This document shows, piece by piece, positions 24,727-35,295 of a stretch of DNA of 64,000 bases; the stretch's first letter is position 1, and every line of letters starts with the position of its first letter. Source of the stretch: an uncultured Alsobacter sp. (lineage in GTDB: Bacteria; Pseudomonadota; Alphaproteobacteria; Rhizobiales; Beijerinckiaceae); NCBI RefSeq assembly GCF_945952055.1, contig NZ_CAMFHB010000018.1, positions 48,349 to 112,348 on the forward strand, read 5' to 3'. Under the pieces are notes generated by a model that had not been told where the DNA came from, did no database searches, and saw only the letters and a program-made list of their open reading frames with translations. Made by a program: the position numbers and the translations under genes.

Positions 24727-25129
24727 CTTGGCCGGGACAATAAGCCCAGCTGCTTAGCTTAAACAACCGAAGGCGCCAAAGATGCTGAAACCTTTTCTAA
24801 AATCGCCACGCAATACCATGAATGCGAATCGCCCTATTCGTGCATGCGAGGGTTAACATTCAGTACCACCGGAAGGTGGTGTCTGAAAACGTCAAGATTT
24901 CGGTCTTCAAGTCCTAAGCTGTCGGCCGGGCTGATATTTCACCCATGCTCGAATGCACGGCGCCGATTCGGATGGCCGCAGGGACCGGCGTTCCACGTTG
25001 CGCGCCCTTGGCCGCCCGATTCGCGTGGCCTGCCAAAGGGATGGCGGGCGTTGATGCACCTGCGGGTCGAACGGTTTATCATGCCGCCGCAGACTGGCGA
25101 CGGCCGAACGGGACGGGGTGCGGGAGCCG
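24727..25129. other. divergent intergenic region, regulator and cyclase promoters
   Basis: About 400 bases without a convincing gene. The half next to the regulator is AT-rich (24740-24870). A small perfect hairpin ACCACC-GGAA-GGTGGT lies at 24865-24880, without a T-run. No tRNA, riboswitch or known operator was recognised. Confidence 0.4.
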
Positions 25130-27355
25130 ATGGCGGGGTGGTGGCGACTGCCGGTCCTCAAGCGCAAGGGCAGCGCCGCCGTGGTGGCGTTCGCGACCTT
25201 GGCGCTCGTCACCGTGCTGCATGCCTTCGACCCGGGCTTCGTCGCGAACCTGCGCGACGTGACCTTCGATTCCTACCAGCGGATCTCGCCGCGCCCGTAC
25301 GGCGATCCGCCCGTGCGGGTCGTGGCGATCGACGACGAGTCGCTCGCGGCCTACGGGCAGTGGCCATGGCCCCGCACCCGGCTCGCCGAACTGACGGAGC
25401 AGCTGACGGGCCTGGGCGCCGCGACGGTCGCCTTCGCCGTGATCTTCGCCGAACCCGACCGGCTCTCGGCCGCACAGGTCATCGACGGACTTCCCGGTGA
25501 CAAGGCGCGGCAATCGTCCCTGCGGGAGGCTCTCGCCGGCCTGCCCGACAACGACGCGATTTTCGCGCAGGCGCTGCGGACCAGCCCCTCGGTGCTGGGG
25601 TTCGGCTTCTCGACGGCGCCGAACGACCGTCGCCCGCTGATCAAGACGAGCTTCGCCCATGCCAGCGCCGACCCCCTGACGCTGCTGCAGCACTTCTACG
25701 GCGCCACGCCCAACCTGCCGGTCCTCGAGGAGGCGGCCAAGGGCATCGGCGCGCTCAACATGCCAGCGTCGGCGAGTTCGGGCCTGCTGCGGCGGCTGTC
25801 GCTCTACGTGGCGGACGAGAAGAAGGTCTATCCGGGCCTCGTGGTCGAGGCGCTGCGCGTCGCCCAGGGGGCTCGGACCGTCGTGCTGCGCGGCACCGGC
25901 GCGAGCGGGGAACTGGGCGGCGCCGGCGACGCGCTGATCGACACCCGCGTCGGCGACGTGAAGATCCCCATGACGTCGGACGGCGAATTCTGGATGTACT
26001 ATGACCACGAGCGGCCCGAGCGGCGCGTCTCGGCGCGCGACATCCTGGATCCGGCGCGGCGCGAGGCGGTGCGGAGCCAGATCGAGGGCCAGATCGTCTT
26101 CGTCGGGGTCACCGCCACGGGCCTCGCCGACCTCTGGACGACGTCGCTCGGCGAGACGGTGCAGGGCGTGATCGTCCAGGCGCAGGCGACCGAGCAGATC
26201 CTGTCGGGCAGCTTCCTGACGCGCCCGGACTACGCCAAAGGCCTCGAGCGCGTCGCGACGGTGGTGCTTGGCGTCCTCGTCCTCGTGCTGGCGCTCGTGG
26301 CCGGGCCGCGCTGGTCGCTGTTCGCCGGCGCGCTGATGGTGGGCCTGGCGGTCGGGGCGTCATGGCTGGCCTTCAGCCGGGCGCAGCTCCTGTTCGATCC
26401 GGTTTATCCGTCGCTCGGCGCGTTCACGGTGCACCTGGCCGTCACCGGCATGCTGTTCATCTCCACCGACCGCGAACGCCGCTTCGTGCGGCGCGCCTTC
26501 GGCCAGTACCTCGCGCCGCAGCTCCTGTCGGAACTTGAAAAGGCGCCGGACCGGATGGTGCTGGGCGGCGAGATCCGCCCGCTCACCATCATGTTCATGG
26601 ACGTGCGCGACTTCACGCCGATTTCCGAGGCGATCTCGGCGACGGACCTCGTGCACTTCCTCAACGCGCTCCTGTCGCCGCTTTCCGATGCGATCCAGGC
26701 CGAGGGCGGGACCATCGACAAGTACATCGGCGACAGCATCATGGCGTTCTGGAACGCGCCGCTCGACGTGGCCGATCATCCGCGCGCAGCCTGCCGCGCA
26801 GCGCTCGCGATGCGCGGTCTCGTCCGGGAGATGAACGGCAGGGATTCCTTCGGCTTCGAGGCGCTGGGGCGGTCGGACCTGAAGGTGAAGATCGGCATCG
26901 GCCTCAACACGGGCGACGCCTGCGTCGGCAACATGGGGTCCCAGAGGCGCTTCAACTATTCGGCCGTCGGCGACGCGGTGAACATCGCCGCGCGGATCGA
27001 GTCCGCCTCGAAGTCCTTCGGCACCGACATCCTCGTCTCCGAGGACACGGCCAGGGCCTGCCCGGATTTCGCCTTCCTGGAGGTCGACGAGGTGGCGCTC
27101 AAGGGCAAATCGCGCCCGCTGCCGCTGCTCGCTCTCTATGGCGACGAGAGCGTGCGGTCCTCGCAGGATTTCGTGGTGCTGGCAGGCCTGCACCGCCAGA
27201 TGATGGCGGCGTTGAGGTCCGCCGACGCCGCGGCGGCGTCCGATCTCGCCTCGCGCTGCCGCGACCTCGCCGATCCGCACTTCGCCTCGCTCTACGAGGT
27301 GTTTGCGGAGCGCGCGGCGGCCCTGCGGACGGGGTCACGCTCGGCCGCAGAGTAA
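25130..27355 (+). CDS. CHASE2-domain class III adenylate/guanylate cyclase
   Basis: This membrane sensor makes cyclic nucleotide. The 741-residue product has an N-terminal membrane anchor (AVVAFATLALVTVLHAF), an extracytoplasmic CHASE2 domain (about 40-350, with VRVVAIDDESLAAYGQWPWP) and further hydrophobic segments at about 370-440. The cyclase domain lies at about 490-660. There the metal-binding and catalytic segments LTIMFMDVRDFTPISEAIS, DKYIGDSIMAFWNAP and FNYSAVGDAVNIAARIE are intact. The ATG at 25130 follows GGGAG; a GTG at 25118 in frame is an alternative. Adenylate versus guanylate specificity is not settled by reading. It stands alone on its strand. Confidence 0.88.
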   Translation: MAGWWRLPVLKRKGSAAVVAFATLALVTVLHAFDPGFVANLRDVTFDSYQRISPRPYGDPPVRVVAIDDESLAAYGQWPWPRTRLAELTEQLTGLGAATVAFAVIFAEPDRLSAAQVIDGLPGDKARQSSLREALAGLPDNDAIFAQALRTSPSVLGFGFSTAPNDRRPLIKTSFAHASADPLTLLQHFYGATPNLPVLEEAAKGIGALNMPASASSGLLRRLSLYVADEKKVYPGLVVEALRVAQGARTVVLRGTGASGELGGAGDALIDTRVGDVKIPMTSDGEFWMYYDHERPERRVSARDILDPARREAVRSQIEGQIVFVGVTATGLADLWTTSLGETVQGVIVQAQATEQILSGSFLTRPDYAKGLERVATVVLGVLVLVLALVAGPRWSLFAGALMVGLAVGASWLAFSRAQLLFDPVYPSLGAFTVHLAVTGMLFISTDRERRFVRRAFGQYLAPQLLSELEKAPDRMVLGGEIRPLTIMFMDVRDFTPISEAISATDLVHFLNALLSPLSDAIQAEGGTIDKYIGDSIMAFWNAPLDVADHPRAACRAALAMRGLVREMNGRDSFGFEALGRSDLKVKIGIGLNTGDACVGNMGSQRRFNYSAVGDAVNIAARIESASKSFGTDILVSEDTARACPDFAFLEVDEVALKGKSRPLPLLALYGDESVRSSQDFVVLAGLHRQMMAALRSADAAAASDLASRCRDLADPHFASLYEVFAERAAALRTGSRSAAE

Positions 27356-27433
27356 ACGGCGTGAAACGATCGCGGTCTTGACGCATTGCACAGCCGTCGC
27401 CACCTGCGGGACGGGGGCGTTGGGAGTGCTGAC

Positions 27434-28360
27434 ATGTCGCAAACGGCCGTTGCGGAGGCATCGACCGCACCTCATGCCGTGGCGCGGCGCGCCCTTCTGG
27501 TCATCAATCCGAAGGCGCGACAGGGACAGGCCGACATCGGCCCGGCCCTGAACCGGCTCGAGGCCGCCGGCCTGGACATCGTCCAGGAGAGTTTCCGGTC
27601 GCCTGGCGAGGTGTCCGACGACATCGTCAAGCGCGGCGCCGACGTGGACATCGTCGTCGTGTGCGGCGGCGACGGGACGATCAATGCCGCCGCCCGTGGC
27701 GTGATGGCGGTCAAGAAACCGATGGGCATCTTCCCGATGGGCACCGCCAACGATCTCGCGCGGACCCTGGGGATCCCGGCCGATCCGCTCGGCGCCGCCG
27801 AGGTGATCGCGGCGGGGCTCACCCGGCGCATCGACGTCGGCGAGGTCAACGGCCATCCGTTCTTCAACGTCGCCAGCATCGGGCTCAGCGCGGAACTCGC
27901 GCGCTCGCTCACCGCGGAGACGAAGCGTCGCTGGGGCCGGTTCGGCTATGCGGTGGCGGCCTTCAGGGCGCTCGCCGCGGCCCGGCCCTTCACCGCGACC
28001 ATCCGCAGCGCCACCGGCACCGAGGCCACCGTCAAGACCATGCAGATCGCGATCGGCAACGGTGTGCACTACGGCGGCGGCAACGTGGTGGACGCGGCCG
28101 CGGCCATCGACGACGGGCACCTCGATCTCTACAGCCTCGAGGTCGGCAGCGTGTGGAAGCTGGCGCTCATGCTGCCGTCGTTCCGCAACGGTCGCCACGG
28201 GGCGTGGAAGGAGGTCCGGACGGAGCGGTGCACCGGCTTCGACATCGAGACCCGCCGGCCCCGCCCGGTCAACACCGACGGCGAACTGGTGACGTTCACC
28301 CCGGCCCATGTCCGGGTGATCCCCGAGGCGATCGAGGTGTTCGCGCCGCCGGCGCAGTGA
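27434..28360 (+). CDS. diacylglycerol/lipid kinase family protein (YegS-like)
   Basis: The 308-residue product has the lipid kinase catalytic fold: NPKARQG near the N-terminus, the nucleotide-binding GGDGTINAAARGV, then MGIFPMGTANDLARTLGIP. The C-terminal beta domain has ATVKTMQIAIGNGVHYGGGN and VNTDGELVTF. It phosphorylates a lipid such as diacylglycerol; the exact lipid is unknown. I chose ATG 27434 because the product then begins just before the conserved core. The 3' end overlaps the convergent gene on the other strand by 65 bases. Confidence 0.88.
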   Translation: MSQTAVAEASTAPHAVARRALLVINPKARQGQADIGPALNRLEAAGLDIVQESFRSPGEVSDDIVKRGADVDIVVVCGGDGTINAAARGVMAVKKPMGIFPMGTANDLARTLGIPADPLGAAEVIAAGLTRRIDVGEVNGHPFFNVASIGLSAELARSLTAETKRRWGRFGYAVAAFRALAAARPFTATIRSATGTEATVKTMQIAIGNGVHYGGGNVVDAAAAIDDGHLDLYSLEVGSVWKLALMLPSFRNGRHGAWKEVRTERCTGFDIETRRPRPVNTDGELVTFTPAHVRVIPEAIEVFAPPAQ

Positions 28361-28823
28361 GCCTCCCGCTCTGCGTGGCGAAGGCCAGCGCCGCGAAGGC
28401 TGCGAGCTTGACGATGGCGATGGCGGCGTGCCCGCCTTCCCACCGCGTGCGCAGGACCTCGAAGTCGGCGGGCAGAGGTCCCGGCGTCCAGGTCGCCAGC
28501 ACGGCATTGGCGGGCGCCACCACGGCGAGCCAGACGACCAGCCCGAGCGCAAAGAGCGTGCAGGCGACGAGCGCGGCGCGCAGGCGCCGGCGATCGTGCC
28601 GGGACGCGGCGGCGTAGCCGGCCGACCCCAGGATGGTGGCGATCTCGAGCACGCCGCCCACGGGAGCGAAGAGCGCGAACTGTCCATTGAACACGGTGGC
28701 GTCCCGCCACAACGCCGGCGACCACTGCCACAGCCGGGGAGGGCCTTCCACGAGGTGGGCGAACGACAGGGAGAGGTCGAGCGCCGCGACGGTCAGCAGG
28801 AGAACGGTCGGGAGCGGCGCCAT
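28296..28823 (-). CDS. small four-helix membrane protein (DUF1772-like)
   Basis: The 175-residue product has about four hydrophobic segments (VLLLTVAALDLSLSFAHLVE; LFAPVGGVLEIATILGSAGY; LVACTLFALGLVVWLAVVAP; IAIVKLAAFAALAFA). Between helices three and four is a DFEVLRTRWEGGHAA run of the kind seen in DUF1772/anthrone-oxygenase-like proteins. The ATG at 28823 is the natural start. Its last 21 codons run into the convergent lipid kinase gene and have biased Arg/Pro/Gly content. The function is unknown. Confidence 0.65.
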   Translation of the reverse strand: MAPLPTVLLLTVAALDLSLSFAHLVEGPPRLWQWSPALWRDATVFNGQFALFAPVGGVLEIATILGSAGYAAASRHDRRRLRAALVACTLFALGLVVWLAVVAPANAVLATWTPGPLPADFEVLRTRWEGGHAAIAIVKLAAFAALAFATQSGRLTAPAARTPRSPRGSPGHGPG

Positions 28824-28897
28824 CGGGACCTCCGGTCGTGCAACTCCGCGCACGGGTCGATGCCGTGACGCCGGAGAGCCCACCGGGGTTCCCGCGC

Positions 28898-29383
28898 TCA
28901 GCGCTTGTGCCGCTCCAGATGGAGTTTCCGCCGTTCGATGGACTCGGCCGGCCATTGCTCGGCCGAGCGGTAATACTCCTCCATCACCGGCTTGCCGTCG
29001 CCGAGCGTGACCCAGGGCTGCTTCGACTGGGTGAAGATGTGGATGTCGGGCGGCAAAGCATCGGGCGTCTCGAGTGTGCCGACGCGGACGAACCGGATGA
29101 TCTCGCCGCCGCCGGCATAGCTGCTCCACACCGCGATCTTGCACCGGGGGCAGCGGCTGACGCGCTGTCCCTTGCCGCTGTTGGAGGGAGTGTCCACCAC
29201 CTCGGGCTCGCCGGCGATCAACTCGACCCTGTCGTGTTCGATCATGGCGTTCAGGGCGAAGGCCGTGCCCGTCTCGCGCTGGCACCACCGGCAGTGGCAG
29301 CAATGGACGAAGAGGGGGCGGCTGGTCATGCGGAAGCGGACGTGGCCGCAGGTGCAACGTCCTTCGAATCCGTCGGTGCTCAT
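28898..29383 (-). CDS. GFA family (glutathione-dependent formaldehyde-activating-like) zinc protein
   Basis: The 161-residue product has the zinc-cysteine pattern of the GFA fold: CTCGHVRF, CCHCRWCQ and CPRCK, with the GTAFALNAMI core. Few members are proven glutathione-formaldehyde adduct enzymes, so the catalytic role is open. I chose ATG 29383, which starts just before the first cysteine pair. It lies 74 bases upstream of the DUF1772-like gene on the same strand and may be cotranscribed. Confidence 0.85.
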   Translation of the reverse strand: MSTDGFEGRCTCGHVRFRMTSRPLFVHCCHCRWCQRETGTAFALNAMIEHDRVELIAGEPEVVDTPSNSGKGQRVSRCPRCKIAVWSSYAGGGEIIRFVRVGTLETPDALPPDIHIFTQSKQPWVTLGDGKPVMEEYYRSAEQWPAESIERRKLHLERHKR

Positions 29384-29571
29384 GGGTGTCGTCCGTCGAT
29401 CCTGTGCTGCCTGGCCTGGGCGTGCGGGCCCATCCCCGAGGGCGCGGGGGCCCATGAATCGCATTAAAATCTCATAGTGGCCAGCGGTTTGGGGCTGTTC
29501 TGGCCGTGCATCACGGCCATGTTCGGGCTAACCCGGCGCCTCCCGCCCCCGGGCGTTCGGAGCTCCCGGCG

Positions 29572-31482
29572 ATGGCCGCGACGCAGACTGCCACTTCCAC
29601 CCAGATCCCCCACGCCCACGCGTCCGCCGGCGCCGGCCTCTCGACCCTGACGCTGGGGTGCATCGGCGTCGTCTACGGCGACATCGGCACCAGCCCGCTC
29701 TACGCGCTCAAGGAAAGTCTCGGCGCGGCGGCGGGAGGCGGCACCGTGACGGAGCCGATGGTGCTGGGCGTGATCTCGCTCGTGCTGTGGACGCTGATCG
29801 TGGTCGTCACGCTGAAATACGTGCTGCTGATCATGAGCATGGACAATGACGGGGAGGGGGGAACGCTCACCCTCATGGCCCTCGTCCAGCGGGTGATGGG
29901 TCACCGGGTCCCGGCCGTCGTTCTGCTCGGCATGGCGGGCGCCGCGCTGTTCTACGGCGATGCCGTCATCACCCCGGCCATTTCCGTGCTGTCGGCCGTC
30001 GAGGGTCTCAAGCTCTTCGCGCCGGATCTGGATCCGTGGATCGTGCCGATCAGCAGCGTGATCCTGGTGCTGCTGTTCGCGGCGCAGAGCCGCGGCACCG
30101 CGACGGTCGCCGTCGTATTCGGGCCCATCATGGTGGTCTGGTTCGCGGCCATCGCGCTCGGCGGGGCGGTTCACGTCGCGGCCGCCCCACGGGTCCTGCT
30201 GGCGATCAGCCCGTCCTACGGCGTGCACTTCCTGGCGACGCACGGGGTGGCCGGGCTCGTCGCGCTGGGCGCGGTGTTCCTGGCCGTCACCGGCGCCGAG
30301 GCCCTCTACGCCGACATGGGGCACTTCGGCAGCAAGCCCATCCGGCTGGCCTGGCTCGCCTTCGTCCTGCCGGCGCTGGCCCTGTGCTATCTCGGGCAGG
30401 GCGCCCTGCTGCTGCAGCACCCCGAGGCGATCGAGAACCCGTTCTACCTGCTGTTTCCGGGCTGGGCCCTGCTGCCCATGGTCGTCCTGGCCACGGCGGC
30501 GACCATCATCGCCAGCCAGGCCGTGATCACCGGCGCCTTCTCGATCACCCAGCAGGCCATCCAGCTCGGCCTCCTGCCGCGGACCGAGATCCGGCGGACG
30601 TCGGAGACCGAGAAGGGCCAGATTTACGTGCCGCAGGTGAACGCGCTCGTGCTCATGGCCGTCCTGGTCCTGGTCTATGCGTTCAAGTCGTCCAGCGCAC
30701 TCGCCTCCGCCTACGGCATCGCGGTCACCGGGACCATGGTCGTCACCGCGGTTCTCGCCTTTCTCGTGCTATCGCGGGTCTGGGGGTGGGGACCCGTCAA
30801 GGCGGCGGCGCTCGTTCTTCCGTTCCTGCTGATCGACCTCGTCTTCCTCGGGGCCAACATGCTGAAGCTCTTCGACGGTGGATGGCTGCCGCTGTCGATC
30901 GGCCTCGCCCTGATGGTGCTGATGCTGACGTGGCGGCGCGGCGCCGGGCTCCTGGCGGACCGCGCGCGGCGCGAGGATGTCCCGCTTCGGCCCTTCATCG
31001 CGTCGCTGGAGCGCCGGCCGCCCGAACGGGTGAGGGGCGTCGCGGTGTTTCCCACCGGCGATCCGGACCACGTGCCCAAGGCGCTCCTGCACAACCTCAA
31101 GCACAACAAGGTCCTGCACGAGAAGAACGTGATCCTGACGGTGGTGGTGGAGGACGTGCCGCGCTTCGATCCGGCGCGCCGGGCCTCCTGCGAGACCGTC
31201 AGCGAGGGCTTCTCGATCGTGCGGCTGCACTTCGGCTTCATGGAGGCGCCCGACGTGCCCAAGGCCCTGCAGGCCTTCAAGGGGCTGGGCTGGAGCTTCA
31301 ACATCATGAGCACGTCGTTCTACATCTCGCGGCGGGTCCTGCGGCCGGCGCCGCAGTCCCGCCTGCCGCGCTGGCAGGGCAAGCTCTTCATCCGGCTCGC
31401 CCGCAACGCCAGCGATGCGAGCGACCACTTCCGCATCCCCAGCGGCCGGACGATCGAGGTCGGCACGCAGGTCAGCGTGTAG
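29572..31482 (+). CDS. kup: low-affinity potassium transporter Kup
   Basis: This K+/H+ symporter of the KUP/HAK family has 636 residues, with about twelve hydrophobic segments in the first 440 and a cytoplasmic C-terminus. The family motif [18 protein letters not shown] lies near the N-terminus, and [18 protein letters not shown] further on. ATG 29572 is my choice; a GTG at 29506 is in frame but also lacks a good ribosome site. The window thus carries both a constitutive-type (Kup) and a high-affinity (Kdp) potassium system, separated by the oxoprolinase gene. Its stop is eight bases from that of the convergent oxoprolinase. Confidence 0.93.
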   Translation: MAATQTATSTQIPHAHASAGAGLSTLTLGCIGVVYGDIGTSPLYALKESLGAAAGGGTVTEPMVLGVISLVLWTLIVVVTLKYVLLIMSMDNDGEGGTLTLMALVQRVMGHRVPAVVLLGMAGAALFYGDAVITPAISVLSAVEGLKLFAPDLDPWIVPISSVILVLLFAAQSRGTATVAVVFGPIMVVWFAAIALGGAVHVAAAPRVLLAISPSYGVHFLATHGVAGLVALGAVFLAVTGAEALYADMGHFGSKPIRLAWLAFVLPALALCYLGQGALLLQHPEAIENPFYLLFPGWALLPMVVLATAATIIASQAVITGAFSITQQAIQLGLLPRTEIRRTSETEKGQIYVPQVNALVLMAVLVLVYAFKSSSALASAYGIAVTGTMVVTAVLAFLVLSRVWGWGPVKAAALVLPFLLIDLVFLGANMLKLFDGGWLPLSIGLALMVLMLTWRRGAGLLADRARREDVPLRPFIASLERRPPERVRGVAVFPTGDPDHVPKALLHNLKHNKVLHEKNVILTVVVEDVPRFDPARRASCETVSEGFSIVRLHFGFMEAPDVPKALQAFKGLGWSFNIMSTSFYISRRVLRPAPQSRLPRWQGKLFIRLARNASDASDHFRIPSGRTIEVGTQVSV

Positions 31483-31490
31483 GACGGTCC

Positions 31491-34400
31491 TCAGTCCTGC
31501 CCGTCGTCGACGTAGCCGCGCCGCCGGTCGAGCGCGCGGGCCTCGGTCGTTCGCGTGTCGGGATCGCCGTAGCCGCCCCCGCCCGGAAGCTCCAGGACCA
31601 GCCGGCGGCCGGCTGGAACGTGCTGCCAGCCCTTGGGTCGCATGGGCGTTCCGTCGTCGAGCCGCACGGCGCCCGCCACCCCGTCCCGCCCGCCGTCGCG
31701 ACCGCGCGGCGCGTGGCGGACCCGGTCGAACATGGCGGAGAAGTCGAACTCGTGGCCCTCGTCGGGCGCGATCTCCATGACCTGGCCGAGGCCGCCGCGA
31801 TACCGGCCGTCGCCGCCCGAGCCCGGCCGCAGCTCCTTGCGCCAGATGACGATCGGGCCGGTATGCTCCGTCGCCTCGATCGGCATGGTCTGGACGCCGG
31901 ACGGGAAGGCGGTGGCCGACAGGCCGTCGAGACCCGGCCGCGCGCCCATGCCGCCCGAGTTGAACATGAGCACCTCGGCGCGGCGTCCGGCGCCGCCGGG
32001 TACCGGGCGCACCGAGATGTGGATGTTCCACAAGGCGCCGGCGCCCTCGGCCAGGACGCGGCCGGGCAGGGCCTGCGCCAGCGCGCCCAGCACGAGGTCC
32101 GGCACCATGTGGCCGATGACGTGGCGCAGCGCCACGGGGGCCGGCCGCTCCGCCGCCAGGATGCAGGGAGGCGCCGAGACGGTGAAGAAGGCGAGCGACG
32201 CGGCGTTGTTGGGAATGTCAGGCGCCACGACGCATTTCAGCGCGTAGCTCGCATAGGCCTTGGTGTAGATCACGGGCACGTTGATGCCGTAGCGGCTGAC
32301 CGGGGCGGAGCCCGCGAAGTCGACGTGGATGCTCTCGGGCCCGATCGTGACCGCCGCGCGCAGGTGCACGGGCTCGTCGTAGCCGTCCGTGGCGAGCGCG
32401 TTGGACCAGGATCCGCGGGGGAGGGCGGCAATGCGCTCGCGCATCGCCGCCTGCGTGCGCGAAAAGATGAAGTCGGCCAAGGCGTCCAGCGTCTGGATGC
32501 CGCTCTCGCGCATCATGTCGACGAGCCGGCGATGGCCGACGTCGTTGCAGGCCGCCAGCGAATAGAAATCGCCAACGACCTGGTTGGGCTCGCGCACGTT
32601 GCGGTGGATCATGCGCACGAGGTCCCGGTTCACGACGCCGCGCTCGGCGAACTTCATGATCGGGATCTGGATGCCCTCCTCGTAGACGGACTTGGCGTCG
32701 GCGCCGAAGCCGCGGCCCCCGACGTCCACCACGTGGGCCGTGCAGGCGAAGAAGCCGACGAGCTCGCCATCGAAGAACGACGGCGATACCATGGTGATGT
32801 CGTGCAGGTGGCCGGTGCCGAGCCAGGGGTCGTTGGTGACGTAGGTGTCGCCCTCGAACATCTCCGCCCGGGGGATCTCGTCCATGAAGTTGCGCACCGC
32901 GGCCGCCATCGTGTTCACGTGACCGGGCGTGCCCGTCACGGCCTGGGCGAGCATGCGGCCCTGCGGGTCGAACACGCCGGCCGACAGGTCGCCGGCCTCG
33001 CGCACCGAGGTGGAGAACGCCGTGCGCAGGAGCGTCTTCGCCTGCTCCTCGACGACCGCGATGAGCCGGTTCCACATCACCTGCATGCGGACGTCGCTGA
33101 CGGCGGTCTGCTGCGACCGTGACGAAAGGTCCGGGCGGGTCTCCTTGCGCACGAGCAGGATGCTGCCGTCAGTCTGGATGACGGCGTCGAACCGGGCGGT
33201 CACGACGGTCGAGGTCTCCCGCTCGACGATCACGGCGGGGCCGGTGACGCGGTCGCCCGCCTGGAGCCCAGACCGCTCGACGATGGCGGCGGTGACCATA
33301 CGCTCGTCCACCGGATCGAAGACGTCCCGCGCGAGGGGCGCGGCGACGGCCCGGCCCTGCTCCACCAGCCGATGGCGCGCCGGCACGGTGCGTTCGTCGC
33401 TCGCCTTGACCGACCAGGTGACGACCTCGATCTCCAGGTCTTTCAGGGCGTCGATGGCACGACCGAAGAAGCGGGCATAGGCCTCGCGGAACGCCGTCGC
33501 CAGCCGTTGGCCGGCGTCCTCGCCGAAGGCGGCCTCGGCGAGGGGGACGGGGATTTCCCAGCCTTGGCCGGCGTAGCGCATGAAGGCCGTGGTCGCGAAG
33601 GAGACCGGCCCGGCGGTGCCTTCGCGGACGAAGCGGCCCGCCAGCCCCCGCAGGTCGGCGAGCAGGGCGTTCGCCTCCGCCGGGTCGAAGCGCGACAGCC
33701 GCATCAGGTGGGACGTCACGGCCTCGTAGCCGAACGGCGCCTTCAGGAAGCCGATGGCCGAGCCGACGCCCGCACCCTGCGGCACGAGGCACCGCTCGAG
33801 GCCGAGCTTCTCGCACAGACGGGCGGCATGCAGCGGGGCGGCGCCGCCAAAGGCGATCATGACGCTGTCGGAGATGGTCTTGCCGTTCTCCACCGCATGG
33901 ACGCGCGCCGCGTTCGCCATGTTCTCGTCGACCACCTCGCCGATGCCGAAGGCGGCCGACAGCGGGTCCAGTCCCAGCCGCCCGCCGACGTCGCGGAGGA
34001 TCGCCGCCCGCGCCGCCGCCGCGTCGAGGGCGATGGCCCCGCCGGCGAAATTCAGCGGGTCGATCTTGCCCAGGACGAGGTCCGCGTCGGTGATGGCGGG
34101 CCGCTCGCCGCCGCGGCCGTAGCAGGCCGGCCCGGGCTCCGAGCCGGCGCTTTCCGGTCCGGTCTGGATGCGGCCCAAGGCGTCGACCCAGGCGATGGAT
34201 CCGCCACCCGCGCCGATCTCGATCATCTCGATCACCGGGATCGAGATGGGCATGCCGGAGCCCTTGCTGAATCGCCAGGTCCGGGCGACCTCGAAGGTGC
34301 GCGCGGTCTGCGGCGCGAAATCGTCGATCAGGCAGATCTTCGCCGTGGTGCCTCCCATGTCGTAGGAGACCACGCTGTCGAGGTCGAAGCGCCGCGCGAT

Positions 34401-35225
34401 GTCGGCGGCGAAGATGGCGCCACCCGCCGGCCCAGATTCCACGAGGCGCACCGGGAAGGCCGCTGCCGTTTCCACGGAGATCAGGCCGCCGCCCGAGTGG
34501 ATCATGAACACGGGGCAGCCGACCCCCATGTCCTTCAGCCTGGTCTGGAGCCGCGCGAGGTAGCTCGCCATGAGCGGCTGCACGTAGGCGTTGGCGCAGA
34601 CTGTGTTGAACCGCTCGTACTCCCGCATCTGCGGGGAGACCTCGGCGCTGATCGAGATCGGGACCGAAAGCCTCCGGGCGAGGATGTCGCGGGCCCGACG
34701 TTCGTGGTCGGCGTTCATGTAGGCGTGGATGAACCCCACCGCGACCGCGCCGAACTCCTCGGCCGCGATCCGCTCGGCCAGTGCGTGCAGGCCGGCCTCG
34801 TCGAGGGGCTGGAGCTCGCGTCCGTCGGCGGCGATGCGCCCGGCCACCGTGAAGCGGTGATCGCGCGGGACGAGGGGAGGGGGCAGGCTGATGTCGAGGT
34901 CGTACTGTTCGAACCGGCTCTCGGTGCGCATCTCGATGACGTCGCGGAAGCCCTGCGTGGTGACCAGCGCCGTCTTGGCGCCACGCCGCTCGATGAGCGC
35001 GTTGGTCGCCAGCGTCGTGCCGTGGATGACCATGCCGATTTCGCCCGGCGCGATGCCGGCATCGCGGGCCACGATGGCCACCCCGTCGAGGATGGCCTGT
35101 TCCGGGGCCGCGTAGGTGGTGAGCACCTTGGTCGAGAACAGGGTGCCGCGAACGTCCAGGACGATGTCCGTGAAGGTGCCGCCGATGTCGGCGCCGAGGC
35201 GGATGTCGTTGGATCGCTGGGGCAT
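31491..35225 (-). CDS. fused hydantoinase/5-oxoprolinase (HyuA-HyuB in one chain)
   Basis: The 1244-residue product joins both halves of the ATP-dependent 5-oxoprolinase/N-methylhydantoinase family. The HyuA-like half has the phosphate motif DIGGTFTD (13-20) and IHGTTLATNALIERRGAKTALVTT. The HyuB-like half begins near residue 705 with MQVMWNRLIAVVEEQAKTLL, then RTAFSTSVREAGDLS, and ends with a glycine-rich GGGGYGDP region. The length resembles eukaryotic 5-oxoprolinase (about 1290). Cleavage of 5-oxoproline to glutamate with ATP is the best guess; hydantoin substrates are possible. Start ATG 35225. It is divergent from the kdp operon. Confidence 0.88.
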   Translation of the reverse strand: MPQRSNDIRLGADIGGTFTDIVLDVRGTLFSTKVLTTYAAPEQAILDGVAIVARDAGIAPGEIGMVIHGTTLATNALIERRGAKTALVTTQGFRDVIEMRTESRFEQYDLDISLPPPLVPRDHRFTVAGRIAADGRELQPLDEAGLHALAERIAAEEFGAVAVGFIHAYMNADHERRARDILARRLSVPISISAEVSPQMREYERFNTVCANAYVQPLMASYLARLQTRLKDMGVGCPVFMIHSGGGLISVETAAAFPVRLVESGPAGGAIFAADIARRFDLDSVVSYDMGGTTAKICLIDDFAPQTARTFEVARTWRFSKGSGMPISIPVIEMIEIGAGGGSIAWVDALGRIQTGPESAGSEPGPACYGRGGERPAITDADLVLGKIDPLNFAGGAIALDAAAARAAILRDVGGRLGLDPLSAAFGIGEVVDENMANAARVHAVENGKTISDSVMIAFGGAAPLHAARLCEKLGLERCLVPQGAGVGSAIGFLKAPFGYEAVTSHLMRLSRFDPAEANALLADLRGLAGRFVREGTAGPVSFATTAFMRYAGQGWEIPVPLAEAAFGEDAGQRLATAFREAYARFFGRAIDALKDLEIEVVTWSVKASDERTVPARHRLVEQGRAVAAPLARDVFDPVDERMVTAAIVERSGLQAGDRVTGPAVIVERETSTVVTARFDAVIQTDGSILLVRKETRPDLSSRSQQTAVSDVRMQVMWNRLIAVVEEQAKTLLRTAFSTSVREAGDLSAGVFDPQGRMLAQAVTGTPGHVNTMAAAVRNFMDEIPRAEMFEGDTYVTNDPWLGTGHLHDITMVSPSFFDGELVGFFACTAHVVDVGGRGFGADAKSVYEEGIQIPIMKFAERGVVNRDLVRMIHRNVREPNQVVGDFYSLAACNDVGHRRLVDMMRESGIQTLDALADFIFSRTQAAMRERIAALPRGSWSNALATDGYDEPVHLRAAVTIGPESIHVDFAGSAPVSRYGINVPVIYTKAYASYALKCVVAPDIPNNAASLAFFTVSAPPCILAAERPAPVALRHVIGHMVPDLVLGALAQALPGRVLAEGAGALWNIHISVRPVPGGAGRRAEVLMFNSGGMGARPGLDGLSATAFPSGVQTMPIEATEHTGPIVIWRKELRPGSGGDGRYRGGLGQVMEIAPDEGHEFDFSAMFDRVRHAPRGRDGGRDGVAGAVRLDDGTPMRPKGWQHVPAGRRLVLELPGGGGYGDPDTRTTEARALDRRRGYVDDGQD

Positions 35226-35295
35226 GGGCGTGGTCCGGCTGCTGTCTCGCCCGCGACCCTGCCACAGGCGAGAGCGCTTCGGCCAGCGCCGGCCC

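Noticed and set aside
28296..28360. A frameshift or misassembly where the lipid kinase and the DUF1772-like gene overlap
   Set aside because: Both frames are intact and convergent 3' overlaps of this size occur in compact genomes; the extra C-terminal residues look tolerated.
30036..33122. Open frame of 1028 codons on the plus strand running through kup and opposite the oxoprolinase
   Set aside because: It overlaps two clearly recognised genes in another frame or strand and has no domain-like content.
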